Assembly (NCBI GenBank): GCA_963682175.1
Contig: OY821782.1
Coordinates: forward strand, 28,789,741-28,853,740
Reading direction: 5' to 3'
DNA: 64,000 bases
Source: Triglochin maritima
Taxonomy: Eukaryota; Streptophyta; Magnoliopsida; Alismatales; Juncaginaceae
Under the pieces are notes generated by a model that was not told where the DNA came from, made no database searches, and saw only the letters and a program-made list of their open reading frames with translations. Of this stretch, positions 32,797 to 43,029 are shown piece after piece. Both the position numbers and the translations under genes were made by a program. Every line of letters starts with the position of its first letter. The stretch's first letter is position 1.

Positions 32797-35316
32797 TCAA
32801 CCATAGTCAGAACTGGATTGAATGACACCATATTGGTGCATGTATCCAGTTGAATTGTTCCCCATGTTGCAATGAGCGTCCTGAGTTACAGGTTCCACAC
32901 CCCTCACATAAATTGGTTCTCTTATTTGCTCGAGTGACGGTGGGTGTGTAGATGAATTCCTCCCCTTTTTCTTACTTCCTTTTTGATTTTGTGACGATTC
33001 AGAAATATTATAGATACGCGATTTCATCACAACATCACTTTGATTGCATGTTATTTCTGGCTCACTATCAATATGAAAGATATTAAGTTCAGCTTTTAAG
33101 TTCCCAAAAGATAATTGCATGAGCCCATTTCGACAGTTTATCAATGCTTCGGAAGTGACTAAAAAGGGTCTGCCTAGAATTACCGGGATTTGTCGATTAG
33201 GATTTACAACAGGTGCGGTATCTAGTACGACAAAATTCACTGGGTAAATGAAGTCACCAACCTTGATCAAAACATCCTCTACTATACCTCTTGGTTTCTT
33301 AATAGAACAATCAGCAAATTGAAGGGTTGTCTTAGAGGGTTTTAGTGGACCAAGGTTCATTTGCTCATAGACAGAGTATGGGAGTAGGTTAACACTAGCA
33401 CCAAGGTCTAGAAGGGCTCTGTTGATAAAAGTATCTCCTATATAACATGAAATTGTGGGACATCCAGGATCCTTATATTTTATAGGAGATGTGTTGGACA
33501 AAATAGAACTTATGTTTGCAGTTAAGAATGCCTTCTTTGGTACGTTTGTTTTTCTCTTTTTAGTGCACAAATCTTTTAAGAATTTAGCATAAGCAGGTAT
33601 TTGTTGAATCATGTCTAAGAGTGGAATGTTCACCTTAACTTGCTTAAATACTTCCAAGATTTTCTCTATTTGTGCACTTGAGTTCTTTTTGAGTCTATTG
33701 GGAAATGGGGCTTTAGGGACATAGACACGCTCAGGTTCAGGTTGAGCTACAGGTTCAGATTGAGTAGGTGGAGTGGGTGTTTCAGATTGGACGTCGGGTT
33801 CAATGGTTAGGTCATATGTGGCAGTTTGATGGCTAGATTGATTAGACGTTCTAGGATTTACCACATTATTATCAATCTGTCTTCCGGACCGTAATGATAC
33901 TACTGCATTTATTTGTTGGAACGGTCCTTCTTCATTAACCATTTGAACCGGTCTAGGGTTGTTATTTCCTGAAGGTGCTTGATAGGATTGATATGAATTA
34001 TTAGATCTAGGGTTCACCTCAGGTTGACTTGGAAACCGACCCTTTTCTCTTTCACCTACTATTTGTGCTAGTTGGCTGACTTGTGTCTCTAGCCTTTGGA
34101 AGGTCTGGTTGGTTGTTTGTATAAAAGTTTTCATCAAATTTTCCAAGCTTGTCAACCTAACCTCATGATCGTTATTGTTACTAAACCCAGATGATGTATT
34201 ATTTTGGTTATACGGGTTTGGTTGTTGTCTAGGAGGTTGACCATGTTGGTTTGATGAGAAATTGGAATTATTACGCCAACCCGAGTTATAGGTTGATGCG
34301 TATGGGTCATTTCTAGCATGGTTATACATGACATTAACTTGGTCCCATTCCGCACAATCCTCCTTTACATGACCAGTCTGACCACATCTAGAGCACGGGA
34401 TAGTCGAGACTTGATTCACTCGGTTTTGGGTTTGTAGCTCTACACTTTCCATTCTGCGCATAAGGGTAGCTAGTTTTGCTTCAGCCGCTATGTTGGTATC
34501 TACAGCTAAGACACCTGGTTTGGGTTGACTTGCTATTCTAGATCCAATACTCGGGTTAAGCGGTGTTCTAGCATTGTCCCATTGCATACTGTTTTCAGCT
34601 AAATCCTCAAGAAAAGTCCAGGCATCATTTTCATTTTTCGACATAAAGTTCCCTTGGCTTACAGATTCTACCATAACCCTAGATGTGGGTGTCAATCCCT
34701 CATAAATAATTTGGCATAATTGCCATCTCGGAATTCCATGATGAGGGCATTGGGTCAGAACACTTTTGAATCTTTCTAGGTAGGAATAGAACGGCTCGCT
34801 CTCAGACTGAACGAATGCAACAATTTCATTCCTAATCCTCATAGTCTTATGGTTGGGAAAATATTTTTTCAGGAATACTTGAACAAACTCAGCCCAACTT
34901 CTAATGGATCTTTCGGCTAGACTATATAGCCATTTCTTAGCGTCGTCCTTCAGTGCTAGAGGCACGAATTTCAGACGCATTGCCTCCTCAGGGATATGCT
35001 GGTATTGCATAAGAGAGAAGATTTCCTCAAATTCTCTAAGGAAGAGATATGGGTCTTCCCTAGAGGTGAACTTAGGCAACATACTCATGTATTGTGCCTT
35101 AAGTTCGAAGCCGCGACCCGGTATGGTGGGCATAACGATGCACGACGGCTGAGCAGCCATCGCTGGATAGCATCGATCCTTCAGAGTTATGGGTTGCACA
35201 ACATGTGGGTCCACTACGTTCTCACCCATTGGATCCGGGTGAGGTGGTGCCACAGGTGGATTGGGGTTAAGTTCCAGACTGGAATCTAGATGAACTCGTG
35301 AGAGTCGATTACTCAA
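32797..35316 (-). CDS. gag-pro: Gag-aspartic protease polyprotein of element E
   Basis: 839 codons open. The frame start at 35316 is a TTG; the first ATG is codon 29 (35232, MGENVV), so the true start is uncertain and could be that ATG. Order: capsid-type gag domain around residues 75-205 (FTSREDPYLFLREFEEI, LKDDAKKWLYSLAERSI, FLKKYFPNHKTMRIRNEI, CPHHGIPRWQLCQIIYEGL); CCHC knuckle near 308-322 (CSRCGQTGHVKEDC); Asn/Gln/Pro-rich linker with a helical LETQVSQLAQ segment; a conserved stretch before the protease (KILEVFKQVKVNIPLLD); then the retropepsin-like domain near 610-740 with ALLDLGASVNLLP and VILGRPFLVTSEALINCRNG. It ends about 70 residues later with a basic patch and SSSDYG, lacking the long GWRV tail of element A. 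The full-length frame and near-identical LTRs suggest a recently functional protein. Confidence 0.9.
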   Translation of the reverse strand: MSNRLSRVHLDSSLELNPNPPVAPPHPDPMGENVVDPHVVQPITLKDRCYPAMAAQPSCIVMPTIPGRGFELKAQYMSMLPKFTSREDPYLFLREFEEIFSLMQYQHIPEEAMRLKFVPLALKDDAKKWLYSLAERSIRSWAEFVQVFLKKYFPNHKTMRIRNEIVAFVQSESEPFYSYLERFKSVLTQCPHHGIPRWQLCQIIYEGLTPTSRVMVESVSQGNFMSKNENDAWTFLEDLAENSMQWDNARTPLNPSIGSRIASQPKPGVLAVDTNIAAEAKLATLMRRMESVELQTQNRVNQVSTIPCSRCGQTGHVKEDCAEWDQVNVMYNHARNDPYASTYNSGWRNNSNFSSNQHGQPPRQQPNPYNQNNTSSGFSNNNDHEVRLTSLENLMKTFIQTTNQTFQRLETQVSQLAQIVGEREKGRFPSQPEVNPRSNNSYQSYQAPSGNNNPRPVQMVNEEGPFQQINAVVSLRSGRQIDNNVVNPRTSNQSSHQTATYDLTIEPDVQSETPTPPTQSEPVAQPEPERVYVPKAPFPNRLKKNSSAQIEKILEVFKQVKVNIPLLDMIQQIPAYAKFLKDLCTKKRKTNVPKKAFLTANISSILSNTSPIKYKDPGCPTISCYIGDTFINRALLDLGASVNLLPYSVYEQMNLGPLKPSKTTLQFADCSIKKPRGIVEDVLIKVGDFIYPVNFVVLDTAPVVNPNRQIPVILGRPFLVTSEALINCRNGLMQLSFGNLKAELNIFHIDSEPEITCNQSDVVMKSRIYNISESSQNQKGSKKKGRNSSTHPPSLEQIREPIYVRGVEPVTQDAHCNMGNNSTGYMHQYGVIQSSSDYG

Positions 35317-36647
35317 GTCCCGAATCCAAATCTGAGTGCACCGGGTTGAATCAATTTTTTGAATTCAAATTCCAAATTTAATTTCAAGAATTAATTACAA
35401 TTTTTTTTTTCATTTTCGTTTTTTTTTTACGTTTTTTTTATCAAAAGGGAAACACACAATAGAATGGGGCAAGATGAGAAAGGAATCCTAATCTAGAGAA
35501 TTTAGGTGAGAAGAGAAAGAAGACTCCGATGAGAAGGGAAACCTAACTCTAAAGATAGAAAGAGGGTTGGTCAGAAAATTCCTAAGAAAGCACGGTTCAA
35601 ACAATCCTAGACCTAGTGTCGCTTAGATCTAGACGACTCCTAACTGGTTGAGTCGAATTGATTCGCTTGATTCACCTCCCTCACTAATCAAACCAACTTG
35701 GCCAGGCCGTGTATAGCTAGTGGGGGCGCTTCCGACAGAGTCGGTGCCAATTAGACAACCACTTCGCTTGGAAGACTTACGTCAACACAAAAACACTTTC
35801 TAGACACCAAATTAAATTCAATCGGCTTCAGGTCATAGCAAGTCAAACCAATTCTTCTCCTTAAATGAGTCCGAGTCCTTAGGGATCAATGTCTAATTGA
35901 TTTTAATTTATGGCTTGGGTGACACTTTAGGATTGTGATTTGTGGGCCACGGAAGGGTGATGAAATCCCCACCGTATCTTTGCCTACGGAGTTGCCCTTA
36001 AGATAGTTTAACTTAGATCTAGCAAAGATAGTCAAACAATGGTCTTTAATTGGGGGCAATTGCAAGGTTGTATGCAAACTAAATTATATGCTTAAATGCA
36101 ATCGTTAAACCGCGATACGTACCTTGCCTCCAGCACTCCTCAACAATAAAAATAATTTGCAAGAATTTAGCAAGAATAATGCAAACAAAACATTATATGA
36201 TGCATGCACTAAGTTCTTCTAGTTTTGCCAATTTTTAGGTCAGAGTTGAATTATTGCCAATTATGGAATTTAAGCTTAACACGTGCAATTCTAATAAAAG
36301 GAAATTTTCTGAAACTAGAAATCACGAGGAAAAAGGCAACAAAGGTTACCTACGCAATGCTCAGTCGGGTTCGCCGCCCGCTCTCGAAATTTCAGTAGCT
36401 CCACGCGTCCATCCAGAGATGGTGCTAACCCCAGAAAAATTTGAAGCCCAGATGCTTCACTTGTGCGGCGATTCCGCCGCAGGTTACTCTTGATGTGCGG
36501 CGATTCCGCCACCCTTGTTGCTCAGACTGCGCTCAGATTTCGCCGCGCGCTCTGTTGTCTCCTGAAACACAAATCCAAATAGTTAGATCGCACACAAGAT
36601 AAACAGGATAAAATCGAAATCAACAAAAAACAAAATCTGCGTCGCCT
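35317..36647 (-). other. Leader of element E
   Basis: 1.33 kb noncoding. A T-rich run near 35400-35440. CG-rich inverted repeats GTGCGGCGATTCCGCCGCA near 36462-36480 and a weaker copy near 36494-36510, close to the primer site. Colinear with the leader of D. Confidence 0.6.
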
Positions 36648-36664
36648 CCCCGGCAACGGCGCCA
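36648..36664 (-). other. Primer-binding site, perfect tRNA-Asp match (element E)
   Basis: Minus-strand TGGCGCCGTTGCCGGGG, all 17 bases complementary to the 3' end (including CCA) of plant tRNA-Asp. Confidence 0.93.
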
Positions 36665-36670
36665 AAAACT

Positions 36671-37900
36671 TGATGAAGAATTAAATTTATACCGCAAGTG
36701 CACGGCGTCTATGAAGACGTGGCAAGTACGAGTCGAACACAAGAAGGGAGAGATTTTGTTATTAGTGTGATTTCGATTGGGGGAAAGAAGGAGAGAAGAA
36801 ATAATTGGGTTTTGAGATTTTTGGGTTTTAATTATCTAAAGCAAGAACAAGAACAATTAAAGTTAAAACAAGAACAAAGAGGTGAATTCCGTCGGGTGGA
36901 GGTTTAGATTTAAGGTTTAGATTAGAGAATTCAGAAACTTATAATAAATCATATTAGTTATAAAGCATTACATGATAAATGATTTAACATAAACTCAAGT
37001 AATCAAAATATACTAACACGAAATTAAAATAATAACATTCATTCATCTTCTCTTCACCCTAAATCCGTCACCTCCACCCTTTGGAAGGAGTTAGAAACTC
37101 ATAGAGGGAGCAAGAAGGGGTCCTTGAGACATTACAAAAGAAAACTAAAAGTAAGAAATAAAAGACAGAATTTTATTAATGAAAAGGAAGAATACAAAAC
37201 TAAGATTAAAAATAAAAACTAACACCAAAGACTAAGGACCCTTCTAACATCGTTCTCGGGTCTATTTATAGTTGCTACAAGGGATCTAGGTATAGTATTG
37301 GAAAGTACACGTGTCCAGACACGACTGGACAAAATTGGAGCACACAGATCGCTGAGGGGGCGGCGTTTCCGCCGCACAATGTATGTGATATGCGGCGATT
37401 TCGCCGCACAATCTTCTCTGATTTAATCCGGAATTTTGCTGGTAGTTTATGGTATGATTTGATCCTCCTTTGCGCGTCTCGATGATTTCTTTCCATTCTT
37501 TTGAGCTCCGGATTAATTCATTTATATGTTTGGAGATTTACATTGATTTTTCTTTAGATTTTCTCCAAGATAATATTTTGGTGCTTTAATTGCAATTAGG
37601 TCCTTGACTTTTTTGCAATTAAGTCCCCGGCTACTTTTGTGCTTAAGTCCTTGTTCTTTTTGCAATTAGGACTTGAATGCTTTTATGCTTGGATACATTT
37701 CCATTCGTAACCCGATAATCTTGAACTTGGTCTTTATGATAGAAATGAGTCTTTTGCACGTGTTTATGCTCGGGATGTGGGTAAATTGCATTCAGGTCCC
37801 TGTATTCTGTAAATAAGACTAAACACATACCTTAGTATCATTTATTGATGTAAAATTAATCTAAATGAAAGACATATGATGCAATGTATGCAATGCATCA
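36671..37900 (-). repeat. 5' LTR of element E
   Basis: 1230 bp, near-identical partner of 30454-31683. U5 hairpin CGTC-TATGAA-GACG at 36706-36719. CG-rich palindromes at about 37360-37374 (here perfect, GGCGTTTCCGCC) and 37391-37408. Confidence 0.92.
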
Positions 37901-37908
37901 GGGGTATT

Positions 37909-39465
37909 TGATTGACATCATATCATGCATATATTTGTGTCTTATATCCTTTACTTTTAGCCTAAGCAATGCTACGTAATGAGTTTATGTTTCAGGAATA
38001 AATAGGTTTGAGAAAAAGAGACTCAAAAAGGACTTAAAAGCAATGAGAATGACTAAGATGCAAGACCAATGAACTGAGATGCAAGAGAGAAGGACCCGGA
38101 TGTAAAACCAAAATGACCAATGAGCAAATCAAGAAACTTCGCACCATCATGAGGAGTATTTTGGCAATTAGATACAAGCACAAACATCAACAACCAAATC
38201 AGGTTTACAAAACATCAAGAAATCAAGTCCTAAACAAGCCTTCCAAAACGGGGGCCAATCCGACCAAGATGGACCGCCAAACAACAGCCATAGACCGCCA
38301 ATTGGCGGTCCAATATGGCCCAATGGCAACCACCTTTGGCGTGGGTGTTTGTTATAATGTTTTATGTCCATTTGTGGTATGCGTTTTAGTCCCATATCGG
38401 GGGATTATTTCCGATTGCCTTTTTCTTTGACTTTAAATAGAACTCTTCCTCTCCTTTTGTATTCACACATTGTTTGCTGGTATTCTCTCTACTTGGAGTA
38501 AAATCCTTGAAGTAAAAACTCAAGGTGGAGAAGAATGTCAAATGCAATGTGAGTCATGTTAATAAAATAATTTTTCTTTGTTTTTTGAAAATTGTCTTTT
38601 AATTCTTGCATGGTTCTTTAGTTTTAAGTGCTTTCAATTAGCTTCTTTAATAATTCTTGCTTGCTTAGTTTAATTTCCTTTGAGTAGAATGTTTCATTTT
38701 ATTAATATAGATTGTAGTCTAATGATTAGTGAGTAGTTTCATCCCCATTTTGGGGTGGAGAAATATGTGATGTGATTATGTGATATATTAGGTGTGTTTT
38801 ATCTTAATCCTTTGAATCTAACATGATTTCCATAACCATCTAATGAAATTTCACTCTTGTCTTTGATATGTTAATGCTTTTGAATGAAGTTTAGCATATG
38901 CTTAGATTAGTGAACTATTTTATGGGGAATGATTAGGTGAGGATATGGATGAAATTGATAAAGGACACATGACTTGTAGTTGCATGTACTATCGTTGCCT
39001 TTACCTTGGTTAATGTCTTGTATGTTTTAATGATTGTGTAAATATTATTTCATGTGGAGGCATAGTGAGGTTTGTTCTTTATACATGAGTTCATTTAGCT
39101 TCATTCCAATTATTGTCTTGTATGTTTTAATGATATTGTGTTGTCATATTTGATGTGGAGGCAAAGTTGGATTTAGTTTTACGATTTTCATGCACTACAT
39201 GTTGTTATAAGCATAATTGAACACACACACAGACACATATATTTATATTCACATTCTTTCTCTACCCCCTATGGGGTTTTGTTTTATTGCTTATTTTCCC
39301 ATTTCCTTTTGCATCTTAGTGTAGTTTGATCATAACTCCTTTCTCTCATTTCTTTCCCACCGCCTTCGAACAAACTAAAGTCGACAAACCTCCCTGTGGA
39401 TCGACCTGTATTTGTCACCGCTTCAACGCGGCCATGCACTTATGGTTAATTAAAACCTTTAATCA
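37909..39465 (+). repeat. 3' LTR of element B
   Basis: 1557 bp partner of 7760-9270. Palindrome GACCGCCAATTGGCGGTC at 38293-38310 and U5 hairpin CCGC-TTCAAC-GCGG at 39418-39431. It keeps a segment (about 38360-38420) that is shortened in the 5' LTR. Followed by the duplication GTAAG at 39466-39470. Confidence 0.9.
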
Positions 39466-39573
39466 GTAAGAATGAGCAAAATTTCGACTGCATGAAACAA
39501 AATAAAGTTGGGCAACGTGGTGGGTTTAGATAGAATTAACTACTTTTATGCTTTGGAAACACACTTTTTTATA

Positions 39574-39701
39574 GTGACCAAGCACCTCTTCCTTAACACT
39601 TCCAAAAGACGAATATCATAATCAAGGAACAAAATGTTTGCACATCCAATTCATAATAAATGACATATAAAAGTAAAACTTTTAGAACACATTCCTTTCA
39701 A
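39574..39701 (-). repeat. 3' terminal repeat of element G
   Basis: About 128 bp. It reads TTGAAAGGAATGTG...CTTGGTCAC on the minus strand and matches 47401-47525 with few changes. The minus-strand purine tract AAGTGGGAGA (39702-39711) directly abuts it, marking this as the 3' LTR. Confidence 0.65.
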
Positions 39702-39781
39702 TCTCCCACTTGTTATCAAAGTTTTCTCTCACATACATTCTAAATGTATAAAACAATAATAACTAGGGTAACCCTCTCTAA

Positions 39782-40909
39782 TCACTCATCAAGCCAATCC
39801 ACATGGTTCCTCAGACCCACGGACTCGAAATGCATTTCGCCCTTGACTTGGGATAAGGATTTGGTGAATGGATCAGCTGTGTTGTTGTTTGTGTCCACCC
39901 ATAACAGATTTATTTTGCCCCCGTCGATGAAGTCACGTGTGACAAAGTACTTACGATCCATGTACTTCACTTTGTGGTGTGATTTGGGATCCTTGATTTT
40001 CGAGATAGATGCACTATTATCGCAAAATAACTTTATTGGTCCCTCTCTCGAGGGAACTACTCCAAGTTCTTCAAGGAACTTCTTAACCAACACTCCTTCC
40101 TTGCTCGCTTCAGCGACATCCATTACTACGGAAGCGGTGGTTGAGTCGGCCGTAGTGGTTTGCTTCCAACTACGCCAACTCACAGCTCCACCATTTAGAA
40201 CATAGACATATCCTGATTGCGATCTTCTATCGTCGAGATCACTCATGAAACTCGCATCCGAATAGCCCTCGGCTATCAACTCCCTTTGTCCTTGATAAAC
40301 AAGAAACTTATCTTTGTTCCGGTTAAGGTACCTCAGAATATTCTTGACCGCAGTCCAATGCTCAAGACCTGCGTTGGATTGGTGACGACTTGTCACGCTT
40401 AGAGCATACGAGACATCAGGTCTTGTGCAAGTCATCGCATACATGATCGATCCTATTGCCGAAGCAAAAGAGATATCTTTCATGTACTCCAAGTCTTTAC
40501 GTGATTCAACACGTTGAGACGTCTTGAGTTGCACACCCATACTCATTGGCACATTGCCCTTTTTGGAGTTGTTCATGCTGAACCTTTCCAAGATCTTATC
40601 AATGTAGGTATGTTGACTCAGGCCAATGAGTCTACGGGATCTATCTCTATATATCTTGATTCCGAAGATGTATTGAGCCTCACCCATATCTTTCATCGAA
40701 AATGTAGATTTCAATGAACTTCTCGTTTTCTCAAGCAAAGGTATATGATTTCTCATGAGGAGTATGTCATCGACATATAAGATCAAGAATACTATGTGGC
40801 TCCCACTAACCTTCTTGTATATACAAGGCTCTTCCTTACTTTGGACGAAGTGAATCTTTTTGACTTCTTCTTCAAAGCGTTTGTTCCAACTCCTTGATAC
40901 TTGCTTCAA
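39782..40909 (-). pseudogene. pol: Copia reverse transcriptase C-terminal half and RNase H (element G)
   Basis: 375 codons. RT begins in the middle (KQVSRSWNKRF, normally GLKQ.PR.W..KF), has the catalytic YVDD box (ILYVDDILL) and the copia thumb pattern (LGIKIYRDR-like, YIDKILERFSM). RNase H follows from about residue 210: GYSDASF for the first Asp, a GGAVSWRSWKQ block, and CDNSASI for a later Asp. The usual STTEAEY segment with the catalytic Glu reads STTASVVMDVAEA, so the RNase H Glu appears lost. The frame ends with HVDWLDE at 39782. Upstream the RT frame continues across stops to 41039. Not functional. Confidence 0.9.
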
Positions 40910-41038
40910 TCCATAAATGGATCTTTAAAGTTTGCATACTTTCTCGCTATTCTTTGGATCTTCAAAACCTTGAGGTTGTAGCATGTACACATCCTCCTCC
41001 AAGTTCCCATTAAGGAACGCCGTTTTGACATCCATTTG

Positions 41039-41860
41039 TCATGTCTCATAATCATGAAATGCGGCAATAACGAGCATAATCCGAATAGACTTGAACATGG
41101 CAACCGGTGAAAAAGTTTCATCATAGTCAATTCCTTGAACTTGAGTGAAATCTTTTGCTACAAGCCTCACTTTGTAGGTTGTCAAGTTCCCATCCATGTC
41201 CATCTTCCTCTTGAAAACCCATTTATTTTGAATGACATTTTTCCCTTGAGGAAGGTCATCCAAGTTCCACACTTGATTATCATACATGGATTCTATTTCG
41301 TATTCTATGGCCTGAAACCACAGTTTAGAGTCCTTTCTTTCCATTGCTTCTTGAAAGGTCGAGGGATCATCGATATCTAGTACCATGATCTCATGAAGTC
41401 CCAAATACATATCGGGTTTCTTCTTTTCCCTCGTTGACTTTCTAAGTTCTTTTGGTTCTACGTGTACTTCTCGAACTTCTTCCATAATTTCTTGCGGAAT
41501 TGGTTTGTGTTCGATTCTCGAACGTACACTAGGTGGGGAAGATTGAGTTTCTCTCACAATTGCTTGCGAGGGTCTCTCACTCACGCTCTCACTAACCAAA
41601 GGAACCACGGTTTGGCCTTCATGATCTTGAATGTCATCATTCATATCATGATCTTGTAGAATATCTTGAGTCTCCTCAGGCATAATTCTACTCCCACTAC
41701 TTTTTATTCTTTCCAGAAATTCTTTTTCTAGAAATACGACATCCCTCTCAAGAATCACTCGATTGGAGGTTATATGCCAAAAGTAGTATTCTCTTGTCTC
41801 ACGAGGATAACCTATAAAGAAGCACTTATCCGCTTTTGGTTGAAGTTTGGTCGACATCAA
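41039..41860 (-). pseudogene. pol: Copia integrase C-terminal region and RT N-terminal half (element G)
   Basis: 273 codons. Starts in the integrase tail (KADKCFFIGYPRETREYYFW and a DVVFLEKEF segment), passes a low-complexity linker, then RT fingers and palm (FQEAMERKDSKLWFQAIEYEIESM, WVFKRKMDMDG, VRLVAKDFTQVQGIDYDETFSPVA). The next RT block with the first catalytic Asp ([19 protein letters not shown], at about 40950-41040) is separated by an in-frame TGA, and further stops follow. This continues into the segment at 39782-40909. Confidence 0.9.
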
Positions 41861-42041
41861 TCTCTTGACGTAGGCCTCACAACCCCAATTTTGAGAAAAT
41901 TGAGCTTAGGTGTTTATCACTCCATAGCTCATAAGGCGATTTCTCTACGGATTTGGATGGAACAATATTTAGTGTGTAAGCCGAAGCTTCTAGTGCATAA
42001 CTCCAAAAGTAAAGCGGCAATTCAGCTTGACTCGTCATTGA

Positions 42042-42997
42042 TCAAACCATGTTGAGTAATGTTCTATTCCTCCTTTCGGATACCCCATTCCACTGAAGTG
42101 TACCGGGAGGGGTGAGTTGTGGTACAATACCATACTCCTTTAGGAATGAGTCAAATTCGGTACTTAAGTACTCACCTCCACGATCCGTTCGTAGAGACTT
42201 GATTTTCTTGTTGAGTTGGTTCTCTACTTCATTCTTGAATTCCTTGTACTTGTCAAAGGATTCACTTTTGTTTCTCATTAGATAAATATAGCCATAATGA
42301 CTATAGTCATCTGTGAACATAATGAAGTACCTAAAACCGTTTCTTGCACTAGTACTCATCCGACCACATACATCAGAATGTATCAAATCCAACAAGTCAT
42401 TCGCTCTTGGTCCTTTCTTCTTGAAAGGCCTCTTGGTCATTTTGTCCATTAGGCAAGGTTCGCACGTCTCCAATGATTTAAAATCAAGTTGACCAAGAAT
42501 GTTAGCTTTTTGCAATTTCTTGATGCATTTTTTATTTATGTGACCAACACGATAGTGCCACAAGAGTGTATCTTTCACGTGAGTAGTTTTAAGTTTTTTG
42601 TTATTGATGTTTAAGATTTGTTTAGTATTCCATTCAAGCAAATAGAGACCATTCCTCACGAATGCATTTGCATAGAAAATACCATTCTTTGATATAGACA
42701 AGCAAGAATTTGAAATATTTATATTAAAATTATCCATATGCAAACATGATACAGAAATAATATTCTTGCTAATCGAAGACACATAATAAACGTTCTTTAA
42801 ACATAAATTTAAACCACTAGATAATTGAAGCTCCACAGAACCTTGTGCAATCGCAGCAACGCTCACACCAATTCCGACCTTCAAAATCATCTCGTTCTTC
42901 ACGAGTTCCTTCCTATCCTTTAATATCTGCACATTAGAAATTATGTGAGCACAAGACCCGGTATCAATTACCTAATCATGGAAAGAGGTGGATAAAT
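42042..42997 (-). pseudogene. pol: Copia protease, GAG-pre-integrase and integrase core (element G)
   Basis: The protease motif VIDTGSCAHI is readable at about 42948-42980. The open frame 42042-42932 then gives the pre-integrase zinc domain (LLWHYRVGHINKKC...CEPCLMDKM, an HHCC pattern) and the integrase catalytic core: first Asp in LIHSDVCG, second in MFTDDYS, and the Glu in GVSERRNRTLLNMV, so the DDE triad is present. After the stop, remnants of the core continue through 41860-42042 in shifting frames. A once complete copia integrase, now disconnected from RT. Confidence 0.88.
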
Positions 42998-43029
42998 TTA
43001 TCTCAACAACAAATATACCTTTGGCCTTT

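Larger units (their letters stand above)
30454..37900 (-). mobile_element. Element E: young, intact gag-pro-only gypsy-type LTR retrotransposon nested in B
   Basis: 7447 bp on the minus strand with exact duplication GGGGT (30449-30453 and 37901-37905). Both LTRs are 1230 bp and differ at only about seven positions by eye. The primer site (36648-36664) matches the tRNA-Asp complement at all 17 positions. One open gag-pro frame (32797-35316), no polymerase. This is the youngest insertion in the window and the best candidate for recent mobility. Confidence 0.93.
7760..39465 (+). mobile_element. Element B: pol-less gypsy-type LTR retrotransposon carrying four nested insertions
   Basis: Flanked by the exact 5-bp duplication GTAAG (7755-7759 and 39466-39470). 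LTRs at 7760-9270 and 37909-39465; primer site 9277-9293; a broken gag-like frame in two pieces (18881-20050 and 27258-27577); 3' noncoding region 27578-30448; polypurine tract at 30436-30453. Inside it sit A, D, a solo LTR and E, each with its own target duplication. Removing these leaves about 7.24 kb. Its internal sequence is closest to element F. It has no polymerase genes, so its movement needed enzymes supplied from elsewhere. Confidence 0.9.
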
